A stretch of 64,000 nucleotides of DNA, taken from positions 24,985,462 through 25,049,461 of the forward strand of contig OX424557.1 in the NCBI GenBank assembly GCA_949152475.1, in the 5' to 3' direction. A model generated the notes under the pieces. That model was not told the origin of the DNA. It worked only from the letters and a program-made list of their open reading frames with translations, and searched no databases. The DNA comes from Terebella lapidaria (Eukaryota; Annelida; Polychaeta; Terebellida; Terebellidae). Made by a program: the position numbers and the translations under genes. Positions 1-11,926 of the stretch are shown here, piece by piece. Every line of letters starts with the position of its first letter. Positions within the stretch are counted from its first letter, which is position 1.

Positions 1-247
1 ATTGAATGTTCAGTAAATTTGTGAAAATTGGAGCCATGAAAACATTAAAAATATCTGTAAAATCTAGAATCCTCATAAGATTCTGATTAAGTTTTGTCAG
101 ATTATAGACAAAGTTCGAGGTCAATCATAGAATTGACATCTTTGTCTGATTGATATACCTCTTCTGAATGACATGGTTCAAATTTCATGAACCTACGACA
201 ATTCCAATGGATGTTATTACCGGAAACGTGTTTTTCTGGGATTTCGA

Positions 248-272
248 TGACCTTGACCTTGACCTTTGACCT
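248..272 (-). promoter_or_regulatory. Nuclear-receptor-like hexamer cluster with a DR1
   Basis: TGACCTTGA occurs at 248-256 and overlaps a second copy at 254-262. On the minus strand each reads TCAAGGTCA, the extended half-site used by FTZ-F1/NR5A and ERR receptors. Bases 260-272 read AGGTCAAAGGTCA on the minus strand, a perfect direct repeat with one-base spacing of the HNF4/RXR type. The cluster recurs in every array unit and in most core segments elsewhere. The motif match is seen; any binding is inferred. Confidence 0.6.
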
Positions 273-386
273 TTGCACTTCAAGTCGTAGAGGTCAATGC
301 TGTCAATATGCATATCAAGTTTCAAGAGATTCCATGCAGTATTGACGGTGTTATGGCCTTTTGAAACTTCGGAAATTTGACGTTTA

Positions 387-405
387 TGACGTCATTGTGA
401 CGTCA
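387..405. promoter_or_regulatory. Paired CRE-type octamers
   Basis: Two perfect TGACGTCA palindromes lie at 387-394 and 398-405, eleven bases apart start to start, so on nearly the same face of the helix. TGACGTCA is the full cAMP-response/CREB-ATF site. The pair is kept in divergent copies across the window, for example near 46456 and 53077. Confidence 0.55.
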
Positions 406-672
406 GTTTACGTCGCAGCGCCAAAAATAAGATATCACTGGAATCAGGGGCTCAAGACCTTTCTAACGATATACTACTCGATGTGCTGCGCCGACCTTCG
501 TACTTGACCTTGACTTCGACCTCAGGCGAACTTCTCAAAGTCAAGGTCAAATGTCGAGATCAAGGTCACAGAAGATAGAACTCGAGTTTATCTACATTAT
601 GAAATTAATTTGAAGTCTCTAGGACCATTAGAACCGAAGTTATGGCCACTTATGTGTTTTCAACGTTTTGCG

Positions 673-697
673 TGACCTTGACCTTGACCTTTGACCT
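673..697 (-). promoter_or_regulatory. Second hexamer cluster with a DR1
   Basis: TGACCTTGA repeats run into a perfect DR1 at 685-697 (AGGTCAAAGGTCA on the minus strand). Each unit therefore has two such clusters about 425 bp apart. Confidence 0.55.
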
Positions 698-856
698 AGA
701 ATCACCAAAATCGAACTTGACCTGCCCGTTATCCTACAGAATATGCACACCAACTTTGGAAGGAATTGAGTAAGAAATGTGGACGCTAGAGTGCGAACAA
801 ACAAACAAATCCACAAACAAATCCACAAACAAACTTCCCCACAAACAGATCAACAT

Positions 857-885
857 ACTTGCCAAAATCGAAGATTCTGGCAAGT
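857..885 (-). other. Element 5' terminal hairpin, GCCAG subfamily (array reference)
   Basis: On the minus strand the arms are ACTTGCCAGAATC and GATTTTGGCAAGT around a TTC loop, a 13-bp stem with one G.T pair. On the plus strand that pair is an A.C mismatch. The same hairpin occurs in every A and B unit (positions given with the units) but not in the C units. It is followed on the minus strand by a GTTT-rich tract. Confidence 0.8.
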
Positions 886-892
886 AATAAAG

Positions 893-940
893 TTCTGATA
901 TAAAGTGGCCTGTCGCTTGACCCAGACTGTATTTAGACAT
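893..940. other. Conserved head with TATAAA
   Basis: A stretch beginning near TATAAA (899-904) is conserved in every head copy, including the most divergent ones near 25012 and 29072. It could be a plus-strand core promoter or simply a conserved internal block of the transposon. Nothing in the sequence shows which. Confidence 0.35.
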
Positions 941-1261
941 GAGTTTTAGGCTTTATTATATCAGTTGGACACCTCTGAGTCTGAAAACAAAAGAATTGTT
1001 TTGTTGTTTGAGATGTGCACTTGGACACATATATGATATACTGTACTGCTGCTCAACCGAGTGTGTATATTTAGAAGTGGACATGTCCACAGGGGGTAAT
1101 CGTTTCTGCAGCTTATTGGCGTGTGAACGGATTGAGAATCAGATTCACCCCACTGTTCTTTTTACTTTGATATCTCGACGAGTTTTCAATTTATTCCAAA
1201 TGTAAAAGGTGCATTATAAACTAGAAATAACACTGCAACTGACTGTATGAAATGCTTTAGA

Positions 1262-2592
1262 ATTGAATGTTCAGTAAATTTGTGAAAATTGGAGCCATGA
1301 AAACATTAAAAATATCTGTAAAATCTAGAATCCTCATAAGATTCTGATTAAGTTTTGTCAGATTATAGACAAAGTTCGAGGTCAATCATAGAATTGACAT
1401 CTTTGTCTGATTGATATACCTCTTCTGAATGACATGGTTCAAATTTCATGAACCTACGACAATTCCAATGGATGTTATTACCGGAAACGTGTTTTTCTGG
1501 GATTTCGATGACCTTGACCTTGACCTTTGACCTTTGCACTTCAAGTCGTAGAGGTCAATGCTGTCAATATGCATATCAAGTTTCAAGAGATTCCATGCAG
1601 TATTGACGGTGTTATGGCCTTTTGAAACTTCGGAAATTTGACGTTTATGACGTCATTGTGACGTCAGTTTACGTCGCAGCGCCAAAAATAAGATATCACT
1701 GGAATCAGGGGCTCAAGACCTTTCTAACGATATACTACTCGATGTGCTGCGCCGACCTTCGTACTTGACCTTGACTTCGACCTCAGGCGAACTTCTCAAA
1801 GTCAAGGTCAAATGTCGAGATCAAGGTCACAGAAGATAGAACTCGAGTTTATCTACATTATGAAATTAATTTGAAGTCTCTAGGACCATTAGAACCGAAG
1901 TTATGGCCACTTATGTGTTTTCAACGTTTTGCGTGACCTTGACCTTGACCTTTGACCTAGAATCACCAAAATCGAACTTGACCTGCCCGTTATCCTACAG
2001 AATATGCACACCAACTTTGGAAGGAATTGAGTAAGAAATGTGGACGCTAGAGTGCGAACAAACAAACAAATCCACAAACAAATCCACAAACAAACTTCCC
2101 CACAAACAGATCAACATACTTGCCAAAATCGAAGATTCTGGCAAGTAACAAATCCACAAACAAACTTCCCCACAAACAGATCAACATACTTGCCAAAATC
2201 GAAGATTCTGGCAAGTAATAAAGTTCTGATATAAAGTGGCCTGTCGCTTGACCCAGACTGTATTTAGACATGAGTTTTAGGCTTTATTATATCAGTTGGA
2301 CACCTCTGAGTCTGAAAACAAAAGAATTGTTTTGTTGTTTGAGATGTGCACTTGGACACATATATGATATACTGTACTGCTGCTCAACCGAGTGTGTATA
2401 TTTAGAAGTGGACATGTCCACAGGGGGTAATCGTTTCTGCAGCTTATTGGCGTGTGAACGGATTGAGAATCAGATTCACCCCACTGTTCTTTTTACTTTG
2501 ATATCTCGACGAGTTTTCAATTTATTCCAAATGTAAAAGGTGCATTATAAACTAGAAATAACACTGCAACTGACTGTATGAAATGCTTTAGA
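1262..2592 (-). repeat. Macrosatellite unit, type B (70-bp hairpin duplication)
   Basis: It matches type A except that the 70 bp at 2079-2148, holding the end of the (CAAA)-like tract and the terminal hairpin, are followed by an exact second copy at 2149-2218. The two hairpins lie at 2118-2146 and 2188-2216. Confidence 0.93.
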
Positions 2593-3853
2593 ATTGAATG
2601 TTCAGTAAATTTGTGAAAATTGGAGCCATGAAAACATTAAAAATATCTGTAAAATCTAGAATCCTCATAAGATTCTGATTAAGTTTTGTCAGATTATAGA
2701 CAAAGTTCGAGGTCAATCATAGAATTGACATCTTTGTCTGATTGATATACCTCTTCTGAATGACATGGTTCAAATTTCATGAACCTACGACAATTCCAAT
2801 GGATGTTATTACCGGAAACGTGTTTTTCTGGGATTTCGATGACCTTGACCTTGACCTTTGACCTTTGCACTTCAAGTCGTAGAGGTCAATGCTGTCAATA
2901 TGCATATCAAGTTTCAAGAGATTCCATGCAGTATTGACGGTGTTATGGCCTTTTGAAACTTCGGAAATTTGACGTTTATGACGTCATTGTGACGTCAGTT
3001 TACGTCGCAGCGCCAAAAATAAGATATCACTGGAATCAGGGGCTCAAGACCTTTCTAACGATATACTACTCGATGTGCTGCGCCGACCTTCGTACTTGAC
3101 CTTGACTTCGACCTCAGGCGAACTTCTCAAAGTCAAGGTCAAATGTCGAGATCAAGGTCACAGAAGATAGAACTCGAGTTTATCTACATTATGAAATTAA
3201 TTTGAAGTCTCTAGGACCATTAGAACCGAAGTTATGGCCACTTATGTGTTTTCAACGTTTTGCGTGACCTTGACCTTGACCTTTGACCTAGAATCACCAA
3301 AATCGAACTTGACCTGCCCGTTATCCTACAGAATATGCACACCAACTTTGGAAGGAATTGAGTAAGAAATGTGGACGCTAGAGTGCGAACAAACAAACAA
3401 ATCCACAAACAAATCCACAAACAAACTTCCCCACAAACAGATCAACATACTTGCCAAAATCGAAGATTCTGGCAAGTAATAAAGTTCTGATATAAAGTGG
3501 CCTGTCGCTTGACCCAGACTGTATTTAGACATGAGTTTTAGGCTTTATTATATCAGTTGGACACCTCTGAGTCTGAAAACAAAAGAATTGTTTTGTTGTT
3601 TGAGATGTGCACTTGGACACATATATGATATACTGTACTGCTGCTCAACCGAGTGTGTATATTTAGAAGTGGACATGTCCACAGGGGGTAATCGTTTCTG
3701 CAGCTTATTGGCGTGTGAACGGATTGAGAATCAGATTCACCCCACTGTTCTTTTTACTTTGATATCTCGACGAGTTTTCAATTTATTCCAAATGTAAAAG
3801 GTGCATTATAAACTAGAAATAACACTGCAACTGACTGTATGAAATGCTTTAGA
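2593..3853 (-). repeat. Macrosatellite unit, type A
   Basis: A 1261-bp unit with its terminal hairpin at 3449-3477. I see no difference from the reference unit. Confidence 0.92.
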
Positions 3854-5184
3854 ATTGAATGTTCAGTAAATTTGTGAAAATTGGAGCCATGAAAACATTA
3901 AAAATATCTGTAAAATCTAGAATCCTCATAAGATTCTGATTAAGTTTTGTCAGATTATAGACAAAGTTCGAGGTCAATCATAGAATTGACATCTTTGTCT
4001 GATTGATATACCTCTTCTGAATGACATGGTTCAAATTTCATGAACCTACGACAATTCCAATGGATGTTATTACCGGAAACGTGTTTTTCTGGGATTTCGA
4101 TGACCTTGACCTTGACCTTTGACCTTTGCACTTCAAGTCGTAGAGGTCAATGCTGTCAATATGCATATCAAGTTTCAAGAGATTCCATGCAGTATTGACG
4201 GTGTTATGGCCTTTTGAAACTTCGGAAATTTGACGTTTATGACGTCATTGTGACGTCAGTTTACGTCGCAGCGCCAAAAATAAGATATCACTGGAATCAG
4301 GGGCTCAAGACCTTTCTAACGATATACTACTCGATGTGCTGCGCCGACCTTCGTACTTGACCTTGACTTCGACCTCAGGCGAACTTCTCAAAGTCAAGGT
4401 CAAATGTCGAGATCAAGGTCACAGAAGATAGAACTCGAGTTTATCTACATTATGAAATTAATTTGAAGTCTCTAGGACCATTAGAACCGAAGTTATGGCC
4501 ACTTATGTGTTTTCAACGTTTTGCGTGACCTTGACCTTGACCTTTGACCTAGAATCACCAAAATCGAACTTGACCTGCCCGTTATCCTACAGAATATGCA
4601 CACCAACTTTGGAAGGAATTGAGTAAGAAATGTGGACGCTAGAGTGCGAACAAACAAACAAATCCACAAACAAATCCACAAACAAACTTCCCCACAAACA
4701 GATCAACATACTTGCCAAAATCGAAGATTCTGGCAAGTAACAAATCCACAAACAAACTTCCCCACAAACAGATCAACATACTTGCCAAAATCGAAGATTC
4801 TGGCAAGTAATAAAGTTCTGATATAAAGTGGCCTGTCGCTTGACCCAGACTGTATTTAGACATGAGTTTTAGGCTTTATTATATCAGTTGGACACCTCTG
4901 AGTCTGAAAACAAAAGAATTGTTTTGTTGTTTGAGATGTGCACTTGGACACATATATGATATACTGTACTGCTGCTCAACCGAGTGTGTATATTTAGAAG
5001 TGGACATGTCCACAGGGGGTAATCGTTTCTGCAGCTTATTGGCGTGTGAACGGATTGAGAATCAGATTCACCCCACTGTTCTTTTTACTTTGATATCTCG
5101 ACGAGTTTTCAATTTATTCCAAATGTAAAAGGTGCATTATAAACTAGAAATAACACTGCAACTGACTGTATGAAATGCTTTAGA
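3854..5184 (-). repeat. Macrosatellite unit, type B
   Basis: The same 70-bp duplication occupies 4671-4740 and 4741-4810, with hairpins at 4710-4738 and 4780-4808. It is the first unit of the 6742-bp higher-order repeat. Confidence 0.92.
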
Positions 5185-6002
5185 ATTGAATGTTCAGTAA
5201 ATTTGTGAAAATTGGAGCCATGAAAACATTAAAAATATCTGTAAAATCTAGAATCCTCATAAGATTCTGATTAAGTTTTGTCAGATTATAGACAAAGTTC
5301 GAGGTCAATCATAGAATTGACATCTTTGTCTGATTGATATACCTCTTCTGAATGACATGGTTCAAATTTCATGAACCTACGACAATTCCAATGGATGTTA
5401 TTACCGGAAACGTGTTTTTCTGGGATTTCGATGACCTTGACCTTGACCTTTGACCTTTGCACTTCAAGTCGTAGAGGTCAATGCTGTCAATATGCATATC
5501 AAGTTTCAAGAGATTCCATGCAGTATTGACGGTGTTATGGCCTTTTGAAACTTCGGAAATTTGACGTTTATGACGTCATTGTGACGTCAGTTTACGTCGC
5601 AGCGCCAAAAATAAGATATCACTGGAATCAGGGGCTCAAGACCTTTCTAACGATATACTACTCGATGTGCTGCGCCGACCTTCGTACTTGACCTTGACTT
5701 CGACCTCAGGCGAACTTCTCAAAGTCAAGGTCAAATGTCGAGATCAAGGTCACAGAAGATAGAACTCGAGTTTATCTACATTATGAAATTAATTTGAAGT
5801 CTCTAGGACCATTAGAACCGAAGTTATGGCCACTTATGTGTTTTCAACGTTTTGCGTGACCTTGACCTTGACCTTTGACCTAGAATCACCAAAATCGAAC
5901 TTGACCTGCCCGTTATCCTACAGAATATGCACACCAACTTTGGAAGGAATTGAGTAAGAAATGTGGACGCTAGAGTGCGAACAAACAAACAAATCCACAA
6001 AC

Positions 6003-7702
6003 GAGAGCCCATAGGGCACACACTTGCCAGAACCAAAATATATGTAATATGCCAATGACATGACATATGGATTTGAGCAAATTGACGACACTTACTATCC
6101 TACTTACTACGTTTACTTCCTTACTTCACTTCATTTTACTTCACTTTACTTCAGAAACTACTCATACTGTCATTGAACGTCACAGCGACAAAATTAAGAT
6201 ATCACTGGATTTAGGAGACCAAGAACTTTCTAACGGTATACTACTCGATATGGTGAGCTGAACTTCGTACTTGACCTCGAATGCTTGAAGGTTTGCTAAG
6301 AAGTATGACTGCCCTTACGTTTATGACATCATATCGAAAAATTTATCATGACAGCAAAGAGAACCACACATGGCCTACTTTCAGCAGAATTGAACAAGCT
6401 TTCCATCCTACGGGTTGATTCGTTCCACTTTAGGATGAATACTTTCCGAGATACAACCTTATTTCGAAAGTTGACGTTTGACGTCATGGCGTCATTGTCG
6501 TTGCACGTAACGTCTTGAAACTCAATAGATGGCTGGGTATTAATATCCCACATATGTCCTCATGACCACAGTCCAATAGCTTCAAATTTGAGTGCACTGT
6601 GGATGTTTGAAAGTTTGCTGAAAAGTAGAAAAATTGGTATGACGTTTATGACGTCATAGCGGAAAATCTTTCATTGCAAAAAAGTATTGGAAAGTGCTCT
6701 CGTAAACCAGAATTCAACGAGCTTTCCAATGGTGCAAGCCGTTTCTCTGTATGATAAATATTTCCCGATATATAGCCCCATTTTGTAAATTGACGTTTTA
6801 CGTCATGACGTCATTGACGTTGCACGTAGCGTGTTGAAACTCGGAACATAGCTAAGCATTATGATTCCACATATGTTCTCACAATTACAGCCCAATGTCT
6901 TCAAATGTGAGGGCGCTGTAGATATTTGAAAGTTCGCTGCAAAGTCGAAAAATTGGTATGACAGGCCTTACGTTTATGACGTCATAGCGGAAAATCTTTC
7001 ATTGCGGAAAAGTATCGGACAGTACGCTTCCAAACAAGAATTCAACGAGCTTTCCAATGGAGCCATTCGCTTCTCTGTACGACAAATACTTTTCGATATA
7101 TAGCCCCATTTCGAAAATTGACGTTTTACGTCATGACGTCATTGACGTTGCACGTAACATGTTGAAACTCGGTATATGGCTGTGCGTTATTATTCCACAT
7201 GAGTTCTGATAATTACAGTCCAATACCTCCAAATTGTAGAGAACTGTGGATGTTTGAATATTCGCTGAAAAGTCGAAAAATTGGTATGACAGGCCTTACG
7301 TTTATGACGTCATAGCGGAAAATCTATCATGGCGGAAAAGTATCGGACAGTACCCATCTAAACTAGAATTCAACGAGCTTTCCAATGGTGCAATTCGCTT
7401 CTCTGTACGACAAATAATTTTTGATATATAGCCCCATTTTGAAAAATGACGTTTCACGTCGTGACGTCATTGACGTTCGAACAATCCACGTAAAACTTCA
7501 CAGTTTGATGGAGGATACCATTATATATCCGTGTGTTGAATTTCAGAGGTATCGGTTTAAATGTGACTGCTGTGTGAATTTCTGAAAATTCGAAAAAAAA
7601 TGAGAGATGTCTGGTGCATGTACAGGACCTTTGGTCCTGAGACAAATTACCGCTAAAAACCGGGAATGGGGCTGATCCATCCGCCGGTTCGTCGTCCCCA
7701 AT
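6003..7702 (-). mobile_element. Element fragment joined into the C unit (copy 1)
   Basis: It begins with the stem-loop GCCCATAGGGC (6007-6017) followed by ACTTGCCAGAAC, which is the 3' end of the GCCAG subfamily read on the minus strand. An (ACTT)-rich stretch follows (about 6105-6155), then four tandem 328-bp-type monomers (about 6290-7490). Last comes the full head, with the perfect hairpin CAGGACC-TTT-GGTCCTG at 7623-7639. No matching 5' terminal hairpin closes it, so it is a 3'-end fragment fused to a head module. Confidence 0.75.
6290..7490 (-). repeat. Tandem 328-bp monomers, about four copies
   Basis: The landmark CGTTTATGAC recurs at about 6318, 6643, 6971 and 7299, spacings of 325, 328 and 328 bp. 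The first monomer is the most divergent. Monomers carry a cluster of ACGTCA and TGACGT motifs, including the palindrome ACGTCATGACGT. The run ends in a different tail at about 7490. Confidence 0.85.
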
Positions 7703-8073
7703 AGTTCTGATATAAAGTGGCCTGTCGCTTGACCCAGACTGTATTTAGACATGAGTTTTAGGCTTTATTATATCAGTTGGACACCTCTGAGTCTGAAAAC
7801 AAAAGAATTGTTTTGTTGTTTGAGATGTGCACTTGGACACATATATGATATACTGTACTGCTGCTCAACCGAGTGTGTATATTTAGAAGTGGACATGTCC
7901 ACAGGGGGTAATCGTTTCTGCAGCTTATTGGCGTGTGAACGGATTGAGAATCAGATTCACCCCACTGTTCTTTTTACTTTGATATCTCGACGAGTTTTCA
8001 ATTTATTCCAAATGTAAAAGGTGCATTATAAACTAGAAATAACACTGCAACTGACTGTATGAAATGCTTTAGA

Positions 8074-10595
8074 ATTGAATGTTCAGTAAATTTGTGAAAA
8101 TTGGAGCCATGAAAACATTAAAAATATCTGTAAAATCTAGAATCCTCATAAGATTCTGATTAAGTTTTGTCAGATTATAGACAAAGTTCGAGGTCAATCA
8201 TAGAATTGACATCTTTGTCTGATTGATATACCTCTTCTGAATGACATGGTTCAAATTTCATGAACCTACGACAATTCCAATGGATGTTATTACCGGAAAC
8301 GTGTTTTTCTGGGATTTCGATGACCTTGACCTTGACCTTTGACCTTTGCACTTCAAGTCGTAGAGGTCAATGCTGTCAATATGCATATCAAGTTTCAAGA
8401 GATTCCATGCAGTATTGACGGTGTTATGGCCTTTTGAAACTTCGGAAATTTGACGTTTATGACGTCATTGTGACGTCAGTTTACGTCGCAGCGCCAAAAA
8501 TAAGATATCACTGGAATCAGGGGCTCAAGACCTTTCTAACGATATACTACTCGATGTGCTGCGCCGACCTTCGTACTTGACCTTGACTTCGACCTCAGGC
8601 GAACTTCTCAAAGTCAAGGTCAAATGTCGAGATCAAGGTCACAGAAGATAGAACTCGAGTTTATCTACATTATGAAATTAATTTGAAGTCTCTAGGACCA
8701 TTAGAACCGAAGTTATGGCCACTTATGTGTTTTCAACGTTTTGCGTGACCTTGACCTTGACCTTTGACCTAGAATCACCAAAATCGAACTTGACCTGCCC
8801 GTTATCCTACAGAATATGCACACCAACTTTGGAAGGAATTGAGTAAGAAATGTGGACGCTAGAGTGCGAACAAACAAACAAATCCACAAACAAATCCACA
8901 AACAAACTTCCCCACAAACAGATCAACATACTTGCCAAAATCGAAGATTCTGGCAAGTAATAAAGTTCTGATATAAAGTGGCCTGTCGCTTGACCCAGAC
9001 TGTATTTAGACATGAGTTTTAGGCTTTATTATATCAGTTGGACACCTCTGAGTCTGAAAACAAAAGAATTGTTTTGTTGTTTGAGATGTGCACTTGGACA
9101 CATATATGATATACTGTACTGCTGCTCAACCGAGTGTGTATATTTAGAAGTGGACATGTCCACAGGGGGTAATCGTTTCTGCAGCTTATTGGCGTGTGAA
9201 CGGATTGAGAATCAGATTCACCCCACTGTTCTTTTTACTTTGATATCTCGACGAGTTTTCAATTTATTCCAAATGTAAAAGGTGCATTATAAACTAGAAA
9301 TAACACTGCAACTGACTGTATGAAATGCTTTAGAATTGAATGTTCAGTAAATTTGTGAAAATTGGAGCCATGAAAACATTAAAAATATCTGTAAAATCTA
9401 GAATCCTCATAAGATTCTGATTAAGTTTTGTCAGATTATAGACAAAGTTCGAGGTCAATCATAGAATTGACATCTTTGTCTGATTGATATACCTCTTCTG
9501 AATGACATGGTTCAAATTTCATGAACCTACGACAATTCCAATGGATGTTATTACCGGAAACGTGTTTTTCTGGGATTTCGATGACCTTGACCTTGACCTT
9601 TGACCTTTGCACTTCAAGTCGTAGAGGTCAATGCTGTCAATATGCATATCAAGTTTCAAGAGATTCCATGCAGTATTGACGGTGTTATGGCCTTTTGAAA
9701 CTTCGGAAATTTGACGTTTATGACGTCATTGTGACGTCAGTTTACGTCGCAGCGCCAAAAATAAGATATCACTGGAATCAGGGGCTCAAGACCTTTCTAA
9801 CGATATACTACTCGATGTGCTGCGCCGACCTTCGTACTTGACCTTGACTTCGACCTCAGGCGAACTTCTCAAAGTCAAGGTCAAATGTCGAGATCAAGGT
9901 CACAGAAGATAGAACTCGAGTTTATCTACATTATGAAATTAATTTGAAGTCTCTAGGACCATTAGAACCGAAGTTATGGCCACTTATGTGTTTTCAACGT
10001 TTTGCGTGACCTTGACCTTGACCTTTGACCTAGAATCACCAAAATCGAACTTGACCTGCCCGTTATCCTACAGAATATGCACACCAACTTTGGAAGGAAT
10101 TGAGTAAGAAATGTGGACGCTAGAGTGCGAACAAACAAACAAATCCACAAACAAATCCACAAACAAACTTCCCCACAAACAGATCAACATACTTGCCAAA
10201 ATCGAAGATTCTGGCAAGTAATAAAGTTCTGATATAAAGTGGCCTGTCGCTTGACCCAGACTGTATTTAGACATGAGTTTTAGGCTTTATTATATCAGTT
10301 GGACACCTCTGAGTCTGAAAACAAAAGAATTGTTTTGTTGTTTGAGATGTGCACTTGGACACATATATGATATACTGTACTGCTGCTCAACCGAGTGTGT
10401 ATATTTAGAAGTGGACATGTCCACAGGGGGTAATCGTTTCTGCAGCTTATTGGCGTGTGAACGGATTGAGAATCAGATTCACCCCACTGTTCTTTTTACT
10501 TTGATATCTCGACGAGTTTTCAATTTATTCCAAATGTAAAAGGTGCATTATAAACTAGAAATAACACTGCAACTGACTGTATGAAATGCTTTAGA
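8074..10595 (-). repeat. Two macrosatellite units, type A
   Basis: Two consecutive 1261-bp units, starting at 8074 and 9335, with terminal hairpins at 8930-8958 and 10191-10219. They complete the first copy of the B C A A higher-order repeat. Confidence 0.92.
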
Positions 10596-11926
10596 ATTGA
10601 ATGTTCAGTAAATTTGTGAAAATTGGAGCCATGAAAACATTAAAAATATCTGTAAAATCTAGAATCCTCATAAGATTCTGATTAAGTTTTGTCAGATTAT
10701 AGACAAAGTTCGAGGTCAATCATAGAATTGACATCTTTGTCTGATTGATATACCTCTTCTGAATGACATGGTTCAAATTTCATGAACCTACGACAATTCC
10801 AATGGATGTTATTACCGGAAACGTGTTTTTCTGGGATTTCGATGACCTTGACCTTGACCTTTGACCTTTGCACTTCAAGTCGTAGAGGTCAATGCTGTCA
10901 ATATGCATATCAAGTTTCAAGAGATTCCATGCAGTATTGACGGTGTTATGGCCTTTTGAAACTTCGGAAATTTGACGTTTATGACGTCATTGTGACGTCA
11001 GTTTACGTCGCAGCGCCAAAAATAAGATATCACTGGAATCAGGGGCTCAAGACCTTTCTAACGATATACTACTCGATGTGCTGCGCCGACCTTCGTACTT
11101 GACCTTGACTTCGACCTCAGGCGAACTTCTCAAAGTCAAGGTCAAATGTCGAGATCAAGGTCACAGAAGATAGAACTCGAGTTTATCTACATTATGAAAT
11201 TAATTTGAAGTCTCTAGGACCATTAGAACCGAAGTTATGGCCACTTATGTGTTTTCAACGTTTTGCGTGACCTTGACCTTGACCTTTGACCTAGAATCAC
11301 CAAAATCGAACTTGACCTGCCCGTTATCCTACAGAATATGCACACCAACTTTGGAAGGAATTGAGTAAGAAATGTGGACGCTAGAGTGCGAACAAACAAA
11401 CAAATCCACAAACAAATCCACAAACAAACTTCCCCACAAACAGATCAACATACTTGCCAAAATCGAAGATTCTGGCAAGTAACAAATCCACAAACAAACT
11501 TCCCCACAAACAGATCAACATACTTGCCAAAATCGAAGATTCTGGCAAGTAATAAAGTTCTGATATAAAGTGGCCTGTCGCTTGACCCAGACTGTATTTA
11601 GACATGAGTTTTAGGCTTTATTATATCAGTTGGACACCTCTGAGTCTGAAAACAAAAGAATTGTTTTGTTGTTTGAGATGTGCACTTGGACACATATATG
11701 ATATACTGTACTGCTGCTCAACCGAGTGTGTATATTTAGAAGTGGACATGTCCACAGGGGGTAATCGTTTCTGCAGCTTATTGGCGTGTGAACGGATTGA
11801 GAATCAGATTCACCCCACTGTTCTTTTTACTTTGATATCTCGACGAGTTTTCAATTTATTCCAAATGTAAAAGGTGCATTATAAACTAGAAATAACACTG
11901 CAACTGACTGTATGAAATGCTTTAGA
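10596..11926 (-). repeat. Macrosatellite unit, type B
   Basis: The 70-bp duplication is at 11413-11482 and 11483-11552, with hairpins at 11452-11480 and 11522-11550. It lies 6742 bp from the B unit at 3854. Confidence 0.92.

Larger units (their letters stand above)
1..1261 (-). repeat. Macrosatellite unit, type A (reference copy)
   Basis: This is the reference 1261-bp monomer. In plus-strand order it holds a region with a DR1-type hexamer cluster (248-272), a pair of TGACGTCA octamers (387-405), a second hexamer cluster (673-697), a (CAAA)-like tract (about 800-850), the terminal hairpin (857-885), a TATAAA-containing head (893-940) and a conserved non-coding stretch with an incidental 88-codon open frame (939-1205). 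Nothing in it resembles a real gene. Confidence 0.93.
5185..8073 (-). repeat. Macrosatellite unit, type C (2889 bp, chimeric)
   Basis: It follows type A up to about 6002, inside the CAAA-like tract, then switches to 1.7 kb of other element sequence (6003-7702). It rejoins the A sequence at the conserved head with TATAAA. The A-type terminal hairpin is absent from this unit. The unit also has the full upstream head (about 7605-7702) that A and B lack. Confidence 0.92.

Noticed and set aside
248-272. Hexamer runs as telomeric repeats
   Set aside because: TGACCT runs are short, interrupted and embedded in longer units. They do not match TTAGGG or TTAGG arrays.
857-885. Regularly spaced hairpins as a CRISPR-like array
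   Set aside because: Spacing is over 1.2 kb with repeated, not unique, intervening sequence, and the context is eukaryotic repeat DNA.
939-1205. An 88-codon open frame repeated in every array unit and, shortened to 65 codons, in many divergent copies
   Set aside because: Differences between array and divergent copies mostly change the amino acid (for example H to Y, C to Y, V to G, F to S). A 5-bp indel shifts the first part in the 65-codon forms, and the copy near 29190 is closed. No known domain is visible. It looks like a chance open frame in a conserved non-coding block.
6003-6030. Canonical Helitron ends (5' TC and 3' CTRR)
   Set aside because: The minus-strand 3' stem-loops are followed by TCTCG or similar rather than CTRR, so the ends fit the Helentron/Helitron2 pattern better than classic Helitrons.
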